A DNA stretch of 64,000 nucleotides from an uncultured Porphyromonadaceae bacterium (GTDB lineage: Bacteria; Bacteroidota; Bacteroidia; Bacteroidales; Muribaculaceae), in contig CAMWLC010000003.1 in assembly GCA_947174995.1 (NCBI GenBank), positions 22,455 through 86,454 on the forward strand. The letters are read 5' to 3'. Positions 8,974 to 17,397 of this stretch are shown here, in pieces. The notes beneath the pieces were generated by a model. It worked only from the letters and a program-made list of their open reading frames with translations, did not search any database and was not told where the DNA came from. Within the stretch, counting starts at the first letter, position 1, and every line of letters begins with the position of its first letter. The translations under genes were made by a program, and so were the position numbers.

Positions 8974-10125
8974 TCAGAAAATTTTGGGAATGTTGTCAAC
9001 GGCCTCCTGCTTCTTTGCATCGACAATCTTTGCATAGATTTGGGTCGTCTTCAGTTCGCGGTGGCCGAGAAGCTTGCTTACGGTGTAGATGTCGGTCCCT
9101 AACGTGAGCATTAAAACCGCAAAGGTATGCCGTCCCACATGAAAGGTTACGTTCTTGTCTATTTTGGCTCTCAGCGCCCAAATACGGAGGCTGTCGTTGG
9201 TCTCACCGGGGTAACGTATATCTCCAAACACTTTGTCAGTAGATTTGGCCTTTCCTCGCTCTCCAATCAGCTCAGCGGCCTGTGGGGTTATGTCGAGATA
9301 CTCCTGACCTCCGGTTTTCTTCTGTCGGAATATAAGCCGGGTGCGTCCGTTAAGCTCTGTTACCTCTCCCCACGTCAGTTTAACGATGTCAGACCGACGT
9401 AAACCGGTCAGGCATGAAAAGAGGAACGCTCGCTTGATCTCCGGGAAATCGCAGTCAGCCGCCGCCATGGCCTTGACCTCTTCGAGCGTGAGATAATCTC
9501 TTGTGCCTTCCTGTGACGGAAATCCCAGAATGCCTCTCATTGGATTCGTGCGAATGATTCCGTCCTCGTATGCCTGACGGAGACAGGCACGGAGTTTATT
9601 GAAGTACGACTGTCTTGAATTTTGCGACAACGGTTTTTTATTCTGGCGTTCTCTTCGGTCACAGCCGAAGGCCTCTGCCTTGTTCTCCAGATAATCCCTG
9701 AATCCTTCTACCCACTTTGGCGTGATGTCGGCAAAGGTAAGATTCTTTCGTGGGTCATACTTCATCAGGTGACGGAGACACGATGCCCAGTTGCTGAAAT
9801 TGCCCTTGCTCTCTTTCTTCTTGCGTTTTTCAGTCAGGGCATTGTAGTATTCGTAGAACAACGTCTGTTCCTTGAAATCTCCCTTGAAGCCATGCGCGCC
9901 GTTCTGAATGTCAACGATGCGCTGTGCCTTGATAGAGTTGGCGAGTGCCATTGTCTGCTTGTTACGCTCTTTATCGGCCTTCGTTTTCTCCGGAATGAGG
10001 TAGAGCTTCAGAAATTCATACTCCCTGTGTCCGTTGATGTAGATTGCCAGATAAAGGGAGATGTTTCCGTTGGCGAGTGTCTTGCGCCTGATCCTAACAG
10101 GCTCTTTGATTGATGCTGCTGCCAT
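8974..10125 (-). CDS. Tyrosine recombinase/phage integrase
   Basis: 383 residues. Domains: N-terminal arm-binding region (about 8-80, with the NGHREYEF type of strand seen in Bacteroidota integrases), SAM-like core-binding domain (about 90-195), and catalytic domain (about 210-375). Visible catalytic residues: R243 in GLRRSD, K269/K270 in QKKTGG, H329 and R332 in HVGRH, H355 in LLGHRE, and nucleophile Y364 in TQIYAKI. All expected residues are present, so it should be active. It cuts and rejoins DNA at att sites to insert and, with a partner, excise the element. It is the last gene before mnmE, which places the att core between 10126 and the mnmE end. An inverted-repeat cluster directly upstream (10142-10194) may control its expression or bind its arm domain. 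Confidence 0.93.
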   Translation of the reverse strand: MAAASIKEPVRIRRKTLANGNISLYLAIYINGHREYEFLKLYLIPEKTKADKERNKQTMALANSIKAQRIVDIQNGAHGFKGDFKEQTLFYEYYNALTEKRKKKESKGNFSNWASCLRHLMKYDPRKNLTFADITPKWVEGFRDYLENKAEAFGCDRRERQNKKPLSQNSRQSYFNKLRACLRQAYEDGIIRTNPMRGILGFPSQEGTRDYLTLEEVKAMAAADCDFPEIKRAFLFSCLTGLRRSDIVKLTWGEVTELNGRTRLIFRQKKTGGQEYLDITPQAAELIGERGKAKSTDKVFGDIRYPGETNDSLRIWALRAKIDKNVTFHVGRHTFAVLMLTLGTDIYTVSKLLGHRELKTTQIYAKIVDAKKQEAVDNIPKIF

Positions 10126-10141
10126 AATCTGTGATGTTTAG

Positions 10142-10194
10142 ATTTGGTACTTTTGGTACTTGATTTTTACGAGTACCAAAATAGTACCACAAAT
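10142..10194. repeat. GGTAC/GTACC inverted repeat cluster upstream of the integrase
   Basis: Two GGTAC copies (10146-10150, 10155-10159) face two GTACC copies (10173-10177, 10184-10188). The inner arms 10151-10160 and 10172-10181 are perfectly complementary over 10 bp with an 11-nt spacer. The cluster starts 16 nt upstream of the integrase start codon, so it may be an operator or a set of recombinase/excisionase arm sites. Confidence 0.6.
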
Positions 10195-10216
10195 ATAACA
10201 TATCCTTAGCATATAC

Positions 10217-10330
10217 ACAACATACTATTCAAGATTACGCCATATTTACCGCAGGTGGTAATCCATTGGCTAAATGTGCGTTTATGTGTCGTAGATATGC
10301 CATGAGTATGTTGTAATAAAAAATCTTGAA
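10217..10330. repeat. Two interlaced inverted repeats in the probable att region
   Basis: ACAACATACT at 10217-10226 is complementary to AGTATGTTGT at 10305-10314, and TTCAAGATT at 10228-10236 is complementary to AATCTTGAA at 10322-10330. The order is A-B-A'-B', so the two pairs cannot form one simple stem. This pattern fits paired protein-binding sites flanking a recombination core better than a terminator. Confidence 0.5.
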
Positions 10331-10338
10331 AATATGGC

Positions 10339-10356
10339 TTACTTTCCGATGCAGAA
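10339..10356 (-). other. Candidate attachment-site core at the 3' end of mnmE
   Basis: The last 18 bp of mnmE encode the conserved F-C-I-G-K end plus stop. It is established that integrative elements of the SGI1 type integrate into the last 18 bp of trmE/mnmE with a tyrosine recombinase, which restores the gene. Here an element with its integrase abuts the same position. The second copy that would prove it lies beyond the left window edge. Confidence 0.45.
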
Positions 10357-11694
10357 ATGGGAGAAGATGTTTTGGAGGAGGTCGTCGGGGGTGATGGCGC
10401 CGGTGAGGAGGCCGAGGTGGTGGATTGCCCGGCGGATGTGCTGCGAGACGAGGTCGGCGCTTTCCTGCGCTTTCAGGGCGCCGGAGGCGTCCGTCAATGC
10501 GGCGGATACCTGCCTGAGGGCGGCGTGGTGACGGGCGTTGGTGATTATGAGGGTCTGCGCCGGGTCATGGTCACGCAGGACGCTCTCCTTGAGGCGCCGC
10601 TTCAGTTGCTGCAGGGTGGCGGGGTCTTTGGATGAGAGGGCGAGCCATCCTTCCGGTGTCTCGCGGCCCGGGTGCAGGTCGGATTTGGTGAGTATCCGTA
10701 TGAGGGTCTGATCTCCGTTGATTTCGGGGATGTCTTCGGGTTGCGTGTCCGTGGCCGGGTCGCGGAGCCAGAGGATTATGCGGGCTTTGACAAGGGCCGC
10801 ACGGGCGCGGTCGATGCCTATGCTTTCGATGGGGTCGTCGGTGTTGCCGCGCAGTCCGGCGGTGTCGATGAAGCGGTAGAGGATACCGTCGATTTCGGCG
10901 GTGTCTTCTATGATGTCGCGGGTGGTGCCGGGGATGTCGCTGACTATTGCTTTGTCGTCGCCGACGAGGTAGTTCAGGAGGGTGGATTTGCCGGCGTTGG
11001 GGTGTCCGGCTATGACGACGGGGACACCCTCCTTGAGGACGCGTCCCGTAGCGTATGAGCCGGCCAGGGCGTCTATTTCGCGGATGGTGTCGTCACAGAG
11101 TCGGATGAGGGCTCCCCGGTCGGCAAACTCTACTTCTTCTTCGGAGAAATCGAGTTCGAGCTCGAGCATGGAGGCGAGGTGGATGAGGTCGTCGCGCAGG
11201 AGGGTGAAGCGGCGGGCGAAGTCGCCGCGTGTCTGTGAGATGGCGAGGGTGTGGGCGGCGCGTGATGAGGAGGCGATGAGGTCGGCTATTCCTTCGGCGC
11301 GGGTGAGGTCCATGCGTCCGTTGAGGAAGGAGCGCTGGGTAAACTCCCCGGGGAGGGCCACTCTTGCTCCGGCCTCCGTGAGGGCCTGCATTACGGCTGA
11401 GGCTATCCAGGGGGAGCCGTGGATGGTAAACTCCACGGAGTCCTGCCCGGTGAAGGAGCGGGGGGCACGATATGCGGTGGCCACGGCCTCGTCAAGGTCG
11501 CGGCCCTGTCCGTCATGTATCCAGCCGTGACAGGCGGTGTTGGGGCGCGTCTGATGAAGCGGCTTGCGTCCGCGCCACACTTTGTCGGCGATGGCGAGAG
11601 CGTCGGGGCCGGAGAGGCGTATGATGCTCAGGGCGCCTCCCGCGGGGGTGGCCGGAGCGGCTATGGTGTCGGAGAGGTCTATCGTCTGTTCCAT
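10339..11694 (-). CDS. mnmE: tRNA uridine-5-carboxymethylaminomethyl(34) synthesis GTPase MnmE
   Basis: 451 residues, normal for the family. The N-terminal domain (about 1-120) binds the tetrahydrofolate one-carbon donor; a helical domain follows and holds an inserted G domain (about 220-370). Seen motifs: G1 GHPNAGKST (near 228-237), G2/G3 region DIPGTTRD and DTAGLR, G4-like TKSD, and the invariant C-terminal FCIGK whose Cys is needed for catalysis. With MnmG it installs the cmnm5 group on U34 of tRNAs reading two-codon boxes. Its first 16 bp overlap the end of the upstream nuclease gene, so both are probably on one transcript. The phage-like element abuts the stop codon without disrupting the reading frame. 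Confidence 0.97.
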   Translation of the reverse strand: MEQTIDLSDTIAAPATPAGGALSIIRLSGPDALAIADKVWRGRKPLHQTRPNTACHGWIHDGQGRDLDEAVATAYRAPRSFTGQDSVEFTIHGSPWIASAVMQALTEAGARVALPGEFTQRSFLNGRMDLTRAEGIADLIASSSRAAHTLAISQTRGDFARRFTLLRDDLIHLASMLELELDFSEEEVEFADRGALIRLCDDTIREIDALAGSYATGRVLKEGVPVVIAGHPNAGKSTLLNYLVGDDKAIVSDIPGTTRDIIEDTAEIDGILYRFIDTAGLRGNTDDPIESIGIDRARAALVKARIILWLRDPATDTQPEDIPEINGDQTLIRILTKSDLHPGRETPEGWLALSSKDPATLQQLKRRLKESVLRDHDPAQTLIITNARHHAALRQVSAALTDASGALKAQESADLVSQHIRRAIHHLGLLTGAITPDDLLQNIFSHFCIGK

Positions 11695-12521
11695 GTCTTG
11701 AAAGAGTAATTGGCCTCGACTTCGTTTTCGATGTCGTCAGGGAGCGCGGAAAAGAAATCGAAGCCGGTGATGCGCTCCACCTCGTCCACGCTCATGGCGT
11801 AGTCGGCCATATTGCCGGGAGCCTGCATGTTGGGGTAGATGAATCCTATGGCGCGGGGAGAGTCGAGATACGGAGCGAGTATCACCTTGAAGAAGGAGGA
11901 GGGGACGCGCACCCGGGCCTCCCCGATACGCTTCCTGTCGGAGTCGGTGTATATTGGGCCGCCGATGATGATGAGCGCCGAATCGCGTCTGGCCCACAGC
12001 CGCTCCTTCTCTTCGAGCGTGGCCCATGCTCCGGCGTTGAGCGCGTGGTCCTGGGGGGTGATGTTGGCCATGGAGAAGCAGTCGCGCATGGCGTCGGAGT
12101 GCCATTTCTGGTCGGCGGCGGGGATGATGTGTCCGCGGTCGTAGCCGGAATTGGTGTAGTCCTTAGTGGTGGGACACCCCGGTAAGTCGGTATCCTGCCA
12201 GAACTTCTGCCCGTCGCGGCTGTGGTTTCCGTATGTCTCGGATGCAAGGAGTTCCCAGGCCACGTAGTTGGGCGTGCGGTTGTCGGGATTGAAGGAGAGC
12301 GAGAAGCCGTTGTAGTCTTTGGTTACGGAGGAGAGAGAGGGGGGAAGGGTGACGTTAAGCAGATCCGTGGCGTCCCCGGTGATCTGCGCCGAGGGGGATT
12401 CCCCGCGTTGCTCCGGAGTGCCGGATGAGCGGGAATGTGAGCGGGCTATGCACACGGCCGCAATGGCCGCCGCTGCGACTATCAGGATTACGAGTATCGG
12501 AGAGGTGGATTTCTTTCTCAT
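11679..12521 (-). CDS. Secreted or membrane-anchored DNA/RNA non-specific endonuclease (NUC1 type)
   Basis: 280 residues. An N-terminal hydrophobic segment (about 8-25, ILVILIVAAAAIAAVCIA) indicates a signal anchor or signal peptide, followed by a Ser/Gly-rich linker. The beta-beta-alpha metal nuclease core carries DRGH at 128-131 (catalytic His131) and the N-x-x-P...N-x-G-x-W...E pattern (NITPQ from N153, N162, E170) that binds the divalent ion. The family cuts single- and double-stranded DNA and RNA without sequence preference. Exported forms are thought to scavenge nucleotides or clear extracellular DNA. The gene overlaps the mnmE start by 16 bp, and a strong terminator hairpin at 12552-12582 separates it from the upstream operon. 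Confidence 0.92.
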   Translation of the reverse strand: MRKKSTSPILVILIVAAAAIAAVCIARSHSRSSGTPEQRGESPSAQITGDATDLLNVTLPPSLSSVTKDYNGFSLSFNPDNRTPNYVAWELLASETYGNHSRDGQKFWQDTDLPGCPTTKDYTNSGYDRGHIIPAADQKWHSDAMRDCFSMANITPQDHALNAGAWATLEEKERLWARRDSALIIIGGPIYTDSDRKRIGEARVRVPSSFFKVILAPYLDSPRAIGFIYPNMQAPGNMADYAMSVDEVERITGFDFFSALPDDIENEVEANYSFKTWNRR

Positions 12522-12551
12522 GGGCGCGGTCGGGTGATAGGGGAAAAGTTA

Positions 12552-12582
12552 ATACGGCAGGAGGGGCTGCCTCCTGCCGTAT
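12552..12582 (-). terminator. Intrinsic terminator after the lipoprotein gene
   Basis: A perfect 13-bp stem (12552-12564 with 12570-12582) with a 5-nt loop; the minus strand continues into a T-rich run. It lies 25 bp beyond the stop codon of the 12608-14659 gene. Confidence 0.75.
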
Positions 12583-12607
12583 CAACGTATCGGAAAGGGT
12601 TTATATT

Positions 12608-14659
12608 TTATTCAGCCGCATCCTTGGGAGGGAAGAGGGTGGAGTTGATGCGCTCATACTTGCCCGGGGCGAGCACGCGGTATACCACCTGCTGCTCGGC
12701 GCGGCCTCCGTCATACGTGCCGTAGTTGACGGTCAGCGTCACGTCGATGCCGTCGATCGGGCCGAAGTCGGGATAGTATTTGGCCAGTACGTAGGGGAGG
12801 GTGTGGTCATGGAAGTTGGTGATGATGAACTCCTGCACCTCCTCGTCGGTCATCCCCTCGAATCCGGCGGCATACTGTGCGCGTGCCGCTGCGGGACGGA
12901 TGTCAACGTTGGTCTGGTAGGCCGATGTGCCTGACCAGTACTCGTTGTTGCCGTAGGAAGTCACCCAATACTTTCCGCTCTTGATGTTGTCGTCGCCCAG
13001 TGGCACGCACTGCGTTTCGAACACGTAGTCCACGCAGGCCTGGTAGAACTCCACGCAGAAGGCGCTCTTGTCAGAGGGGAGGTTGAGCACGATTGAGGGA
13101 TTGTACTGCCACTGTCCGTTGGTGCGCGAGAACTGTTCCGTCACCTCGCCGGCATTACGCGTCCACTCGCCTCCGACGAAGTCGAAGAGCATGGCCTGAT
13201 AGCTGTTGGTCTTTGAAGCGGAGTCGTAGTAGTTGTAGCATACTGTCTTGCTGTCATCCTCGGCTGCGAAGGGGAACTGCATCGACAGATAGCGGGGGAG
13301 GAGGTCCTGCGGGCCGGTGCCGGAGAGGTTGGCGTAGCGCTGACCCATGGCGGTGTAGTCGGAGGGCTGGAGCATCCAGACGTCGGAGGCGGCCTGCCAT
13401 GCGGAGCCGTTGTAGCGGTAGAGGGCCACTTTCTGCGATGTCACGGGAGTGGCGGCCGGAGCGCGCCGGGTGCGCGTGGGGGAGGAAACCTCGGTAATCA
13501 CCAGATTGCAGTGGGTGGAGCCGGACTTGCCGATCACATACCCCTTGAGGTGCATCTTCTCGCCATCCTCCATTATGTCCTTGAAGAAATCGAGGGCGTA
13601 GTAGGCGGAGATGTCATACCCCTCGAGACCATCGACGTAGAGGTTGTAGTAATTACCCGAAATTGAGAGCGTAGCGTCCGCCTCGGCGTAGAAAGCGGTC
13701 TCGTCGGCTGTGCGTCCGCACACGGAAGTTATGAGCTCCGGCGTCAGCTTGACGGGAGCGGGATAAGTGTACTCGCCGGCGCCTGCCACCTCAATATTGG
13801 CCGAGGAGAGGGCGATTTGGAACGCCGTGCCGTAGCTCGAGACAGTGCCGCGCACGTTCACGTAGTCATACATCGCCACGGAGTTCTCGTCGAAATCCGA
13901 ACCGTAGACGAGAATCGAGCCCCCCTTGTCGGTGAGGATGAAGCCGCGTGTGCACATGGCCGTCACCACGCCCTGCACATTCACCTCCTGGTCGAGTGTC
14001 ACGGCGCCCAGCACATTGCTGAGCTTGAAGCCTTGGTCGCCGCCGGAAGTGGTGCCGAACACGGGATTCTGCTCCGACCAGTTGTAAGTGACAGCCGCGT
14101 AGGTGCCCGTCTCGGCCTCCGGGAAAGCCTCCTTGAGGTATCCGGGCAGGTAAGCCGCCGCGGGAGTGACGGGAGCGAAAGCGGAGATGAAATTGTCGTC
14201 GCTCTCCCAGGCGGCCTTGTAGTCGGCCTCCGTCACCTCGTAGGCGAGCGTGCCGTCATTGATGGCCTGCACGGTGGAATTGACATCGGCGGAGGCGTTG
14301 AAAGTCACCTTCACCGAAGAGCCGTCATTAAGCGCGTAGTAGGGGAAAGAGGTCGAGCCCAGGAACGCGGGGAGATACTTGCGGGCCTGGAGATTGTCGG
14401 TGAAAGACTTTGCCGTCCCTATGGCCTTGAGCGCGTCGGCCTCTCCGTCGGCCTCGGCCAGGGCCTTGTTTGTCGCGTTAGAGGCGATGGCGGAGTAATC
14501 GGTATCCGTGAGGGTGTAGACGGTAGCCTCCGAAGAACCGATGGTCGGGTCCTTGAAGCCGTTGAGGCCGTTGTTCCAGGAATCCTCGCTGCAGGCGGTC
14601 AGCATCAGACCCGCGCCCAGGGCGCAGGCGAGAAATCCGTTAGATAATATCTTGTTCAT
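12608..14659 (-). CDS. Surface lipoprotein with OB-fold-like modules, partner of the adjacent TonB-dependent receptor
   Basis: 683 residues. The signal peptide ends in a lipobox, LTAC, followed by SEDSW, so the protein is a lipoprotein; the acidic residues after the Cys fit surface export in Bacteroidota. The middle has two OB-fold-like stretches around VQGVVTAMCTRGFILTD / YVNVRGTVSSYGTAFQIA (about 225-275) and LKGYVIGKSG (about 370). Such modules occur in DUF5689/DUF6359-type lipoproteins; I cannot name the family firmly. It starts 19 nt after the receptor gene, so the two likely form an outer-membrane uptake or display complex. It does not show SusD-type TPR helices, so this is not a standard SusC/SusD pair. 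Ligand unknown. Confidence 0.75.
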   Translation of the reverse strand: MNKILSNGFLACALGAGLMLTACSEDSWNNGLNGFKDPTIGSSEATVYTLTDTDYSAIASNATNKALAEADGEADALKAIGTAKSFTDNLQARKYLPAFLGSTSFPYYALNDGSSVKVTFNASADVNSTVQAINDGTLAYEVTEADYKAAWESDDNFISAFAPVTPAAAYLPGYLKEAFPEAETGTYAAVTYNWSEQNPVFGTTSGGDQGFKLSNVLGAVTLDQEVNVQGVVTAMCTRGFILTDKGGSILVYGSDFDENSVAMYDYVNVRGTVSSYGTAFQIALSSANIEVAGAGEYTYPAPVKLTPELITSVCGRTADETAFYAEADATLSISGNYYNLYVDGLEGYDISAYYALDFFKDIMEDGEKMHLKGYVIGKSGSTHCNLVITEVSSPTRTRRAPAATPVTSQKVALYRYNGSAWQAASDVWMLQPSDYTAMGQRYANLSGTGPQDLLPRYLSMQFPFAAEDDSKTVCYNYYDSASKTNSYQAMLFDFVGGEWTRNAGEVTEQFSRTNGQWQYNPSIVLNLPSDKSAFCVEFYQACVDYVFETQCVPLGDDNIKSGKYWVTSYGNNEYWSGTSAYQTNVDIRPAAARAQYAAGFEGMTDEEVQEFIITNFHDHTLPYVLAKYYPDFGPIDGIDVTLTVNYGTYDGGRAEQQVVYRVLAPGKYERINSTLFPPKDAAE

Positions 14660-14678
14660 GTCTTGAAATCATTATAGG

Positions 14679-17384
14679 TTAGAACTGCAGCTTGAGGCGG
14701 AGCGAGAAAGTGCGTCCGAAGTTGTAGAACACGCGGTAGGCATTCTGCCATGTGCCGTCCTGGCCGGAATTGGTGAAGGCGTCCACCACATAGTTGTAGT
14801 TGCAGACATTGTTGACATTGCCGAACACCGTGGCGTTGAGGCCTCCGATCTTGAAGCTGTAGCTTGCGCTCAGGTCGAGCTGGTTGCCCCAGGGTATTCT
14901 CCAGGGATCGGCCACCTTGATGTCGGCATTGGGGATGATGTCGTTGCTCGAGATCTGGTAATCGGAATAGTTGCGGGCCGAGAAAGTCCAGTCAGCGCCG
15001 ATGCGCCAGCCCTTGAGGGGCTTGATGTTGACGCCGAGCGCTCCGGTGGTCTGTGCCGAGCCGCCCACCTTGCGTCCTTTCTGGTTGAGGGTAGCCTTCA
15101 GGTGGTCGGGAGCCATGATGCCGGAAGCTATCTCGCCGGTCTTGATGTCGGCCAGGGGCTGTCCCTGACGGTTGTAGAAATAGCCTGTGGCATTGGAATC
15201 CCACACCCAGTCTCCCAGCGAGATCATGCCGCTGAACTCTATCCAGCGCGTGGGCTTGAACACCATGGCCAGCTCCACGCCCATGTGGCGTGCGTCCACG
15301 CCCTGCATGTTGAAGGCGTAGAAATCGCCGTTGTCCATATAGTTGCCCTTGGTCGTGGTCTTATCCATCCACTTCGTGTAGTATCCGTTGAGCTGCGCGG
15401 TGAAGATGGGGGAGTGAAACTCGTAGCCGATCTCGAAAGAGCCGCACTTCTCGTTGACGGCGTCGGGATTGGTCGCGTTGCTCGTAGTGGACTGCAGGAA
15501 GGCACCGCCTGAAAAGAAGGGAGCACGAGTGAGGTATCCGCCGTTGATAAAGACATTGTTATGGCGGTCGATGTTGTAGTTCACACCACCCTTGATGTTA
15601 CCGGCCCAGAAGTTCACGGTCTCCGACTTGGCGTGCTCCTTGTCATAATAGAAGCGGTCGTAGCGCCATTCCGCGGTATTGTTGACCGACCCTGCCACGA
15701 AAGCCGTCAGGGCGTCGTCCAGACCGGTGTACTCGAGCTGGCCGTAGATACCCTCCTGGGCGATGTGGCCCGTGTAGTCGCGATACACCACGTCGCCTAC
15801 GGTCAGCTTCTCGTAGGCCCAGTTGGGATCGGCGGCCGCGATATTGTTGGCCGCGCTCACCTTGGAGCGGGAATCGGAGTCGATGAAGTAAGCGCCGTCA
15901 TAGAGATCGGAGATCACCGTCTTGTGGATACCGGCGTAGTATCTCGCGTCGAGACCCACGAGGAGGTTGAGGCCCTGCATCAGCTCGTTCTTGTAGGTGG
16001 AGACCAGACCTACCCAGTTGTGATTGTTGACCGAATGAGCCATCACCATCTCGGAGCCGGTGAGGGATGCCTCGTTGAGCTCCTGGATCGCGCCGTAATC
16101 GAAAGTGCCGTCCGCATTGCGGAAATCCATGTTGAGCACGCCGCTCGAAGCGCCATACCACTTGTTGCGCCATGAGGATGTGCGTCCCTGGCCCGAAGAG
16201 CCGTAGCCGTTGGCTATCGAGAGATAGACGGCTGTGGAGAGAGACGACTTGTGGTTGATCTGCCAGATGTGGTTGAGTGAGATCTGGGGCTTGTGATATA
16301 CGTTGAAATTGGAATTGCGCACCTGTCCGTAGCGGTCATAACCGTAGGTGGGGTTGTAGCGGTAGTTGGAATTGCCGCCGGTCATGTATTTCCCCACTTC
16401 CTGCCATCCCTCGATGGTGAGACCGTTGTTCTTGTCGCGCTTCCAGTGGTTCTGTGGGGAGCCGAAAGCCGTCAGCGAGATCTGGTGGGCGTCATTGATG
16501 CGCTTGGAGATGTTGATAAACCATGTGTAGGCATCGAACTTCGTGCCCTGCACATATCCGTCACCCCATTTACGGGAGCCGAGCAACGTCACGGCCCAAC
16601 CGTTCTCCATCAGGCCGGTGGAAGCGGAGAAGCCGATATGGTTCATGCCGTCATTGCCCATGCCGTAATAGATATTGCCTCCGCGCTTGGCGTCGATGGT
16701 GCGGGTCGTGATGTTGATAGTACCTCCGACGGAGGGTGAGGAGAGGATCGCCGCACCCAGACCGCGCTGGGTCTGCATCGAGGAAGTCACGTCAGAGAGT
16801 CCGGCCCAGTTAGACCAATAGAGGCCGCCCCATTCCATATCGTTGACGGGGATACCGTTCACGAGGGCTGCGAGGTTCTCGGTCTTGAAGCCTCGGATAT
16901 TGATCTTGGCGTCGCCGTATCCGCCGCCGTCCTTGGTGGCCCATACGCCCGGAGTGGTCTTGAGCACCTCGGGAAACTCCTGGTTGGAGAGCTTCGCCTC
17001 GATTGTAGGGGCATCGATGGTGGACACCGCCACGGGAGTCTTGCGGGTGCGTGCGATAGACTGCGTCACCACCACGTCCTGGAGCATCTGCTCCGAGATG
17101 TCGAGCACCACGCGCAGGTCCATGTTGCCTTTGGCCACTCGCACCGTGCGGGGCTCGTAGCCCACGTAGTCGATGCGTATTTCCTTGGTTCGGTCGGGGA
17201 CATTGAGGGTGAACTCGCCGTCAAGTCCGGCGGCAGCCGCGATCGAAGTGTCGGGCACTCTGACCGTAGCGCCGATCAGGGGTTCGCCCTGGGCGTCGAC
17301 CACCACGCCCTTCACCTGGTAGTCGGCCAGGGCCGACACCGTGGTCACGGAAGCGAGGAGAGCCGGAAGAACAAGTCTCTTCAT
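14679..17384 (-). CDS. TonB-dependent outer-membrane receptor with carboxypeptidase-regulatory-like N-terminal domain
   Basis: 901 residues. Signal peptide (about 1-20), then a CarboxypepD_reg-like beta domain (about 22-95, VKGVVVDAQGEPLIGATV), a plug domain (about 115-225, with NIRGFKTENLAALVNGIPVND and GGTINITTR) and a 22-strand-type barrel ending in the aromatic RLKLQF. It imports a ligand across the outer membrane with energy from TonB-ExbBD. The length and the lack of an SusC-type signature favour an ordinary TonB receptor. It sits between a YitT-type membrane protein gene (13 nt upstream) and a surface lipoprotein gene (19 nt downstream), all on one strand, so a three-gene operon is likely. 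Substrate cannot be read from sequence. Confidence 0.92.
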   Translation of the reverse strand: MKRLVLPALLASVTTVSALADYQVKGVVVDAQGEPLIGATVRVPDTSIAAAAGLDGEFTLNVPDRTKEIRIDYVGYEPRTVRVAKGNMDLRVVLDISEQMLQDVVVTQSIARTRKTPVAVSTIDAPTIEAKLSNQEFPEVLKTTPGVWATKDGGGYGDAKINIRGFKTENLAALVNGIPVNDMEWGGLYWSNWAGLSDVTSSMQTQRGLGAAILSSPSVGGTINITTRTIDAKRGGNIYYGMGNDGMNHIGFSASTGLMENGWAVTLLGSRKWGDGYVQGTKFDAYTWFINISKRINDAHQISLTAFGSPQNHWKRDKNNGLTIEGWQEVGKYMTGGNSNYRYNPTYGYDRYGQVRNSNFNVYHKPQISLNHIWQINHKSSLSTAVYLSIANGYGSSGQGRTSSWRNKWYGASSGVLNMDFRNADGTFDYGAIQELNEASLTGSEMVMAHSVNNHNWVGLVSTYKNELMQGLNLLVGLDARYYAGIHKTVISDLYDGAYFIDSDSRSKVSAANNIAAADPNWAYEKLTVGDVVYRDYTGHIAQEGIYGQLEYTGLDDALTAFVAGSVNNTAEWRYDRFYYDKEHAKSETVNFWAGNIKGGVNYNIDRHNNVFINGGYLTRAPFFSGGAFLQSTTSNATNPDAVNEKCGSFEIGYEFHSPIFTAQLNGYYTKWMDKTTTKGNYMDNGDFYAFNMQGVDARHMGVELAMVFKPTRWIEFSGMISLGDWVWDSNATGYFYNRQGQPLADIKTGEIASGIMAPDHLKATLNQKGRKVGGSAQTTGALGVNIKPLKGWRIGADWTFSARNYSDYQISSNDIIPNADIKVADPWRIPWGNQLDLSASYSFKIGGLNATVFGNVNNVCNYNYVVDAFTNSGQDGTWQNAYRVFYNFGRTFSLRLKLQF

Positions 17385-17397
17385 AAGATTGGATATG

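Larger units (their letters stand above)
1..10338. mobile_element. Right end of an integrated phage-like element (prophage), truncated by the window edge
   Basis: A block with no housekeeping genes ends abruptly at mnmE. It holds a tyrosine recombinase facing away from mnmE, a small-terminase-like gene, two genes resembling podovirus internal virion/ejection proteins, and a polyvalent protein of over 2150 residues that continues past position 1. An integrase next to a conserved gene end is the usual layout of an integrated element. Which chromosomal segment lies on the left, and whether capsid, portal and large terminase genes follow, is outside the window. An ICE cannot be fully excluded, because polyvalent proteins also occur in conjugative elements, but the terminase-like and ejection-like genes favour a phage. 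Confidence 0.8.

Noticed and set aside
14679..17384. SusC/SusD-type polysaccharide locus
   Set aside because: The neighbouring lipoprotein lacks SusD-like helical repeats, and no glycosidases, sulfatases or sensor genes are nearby.
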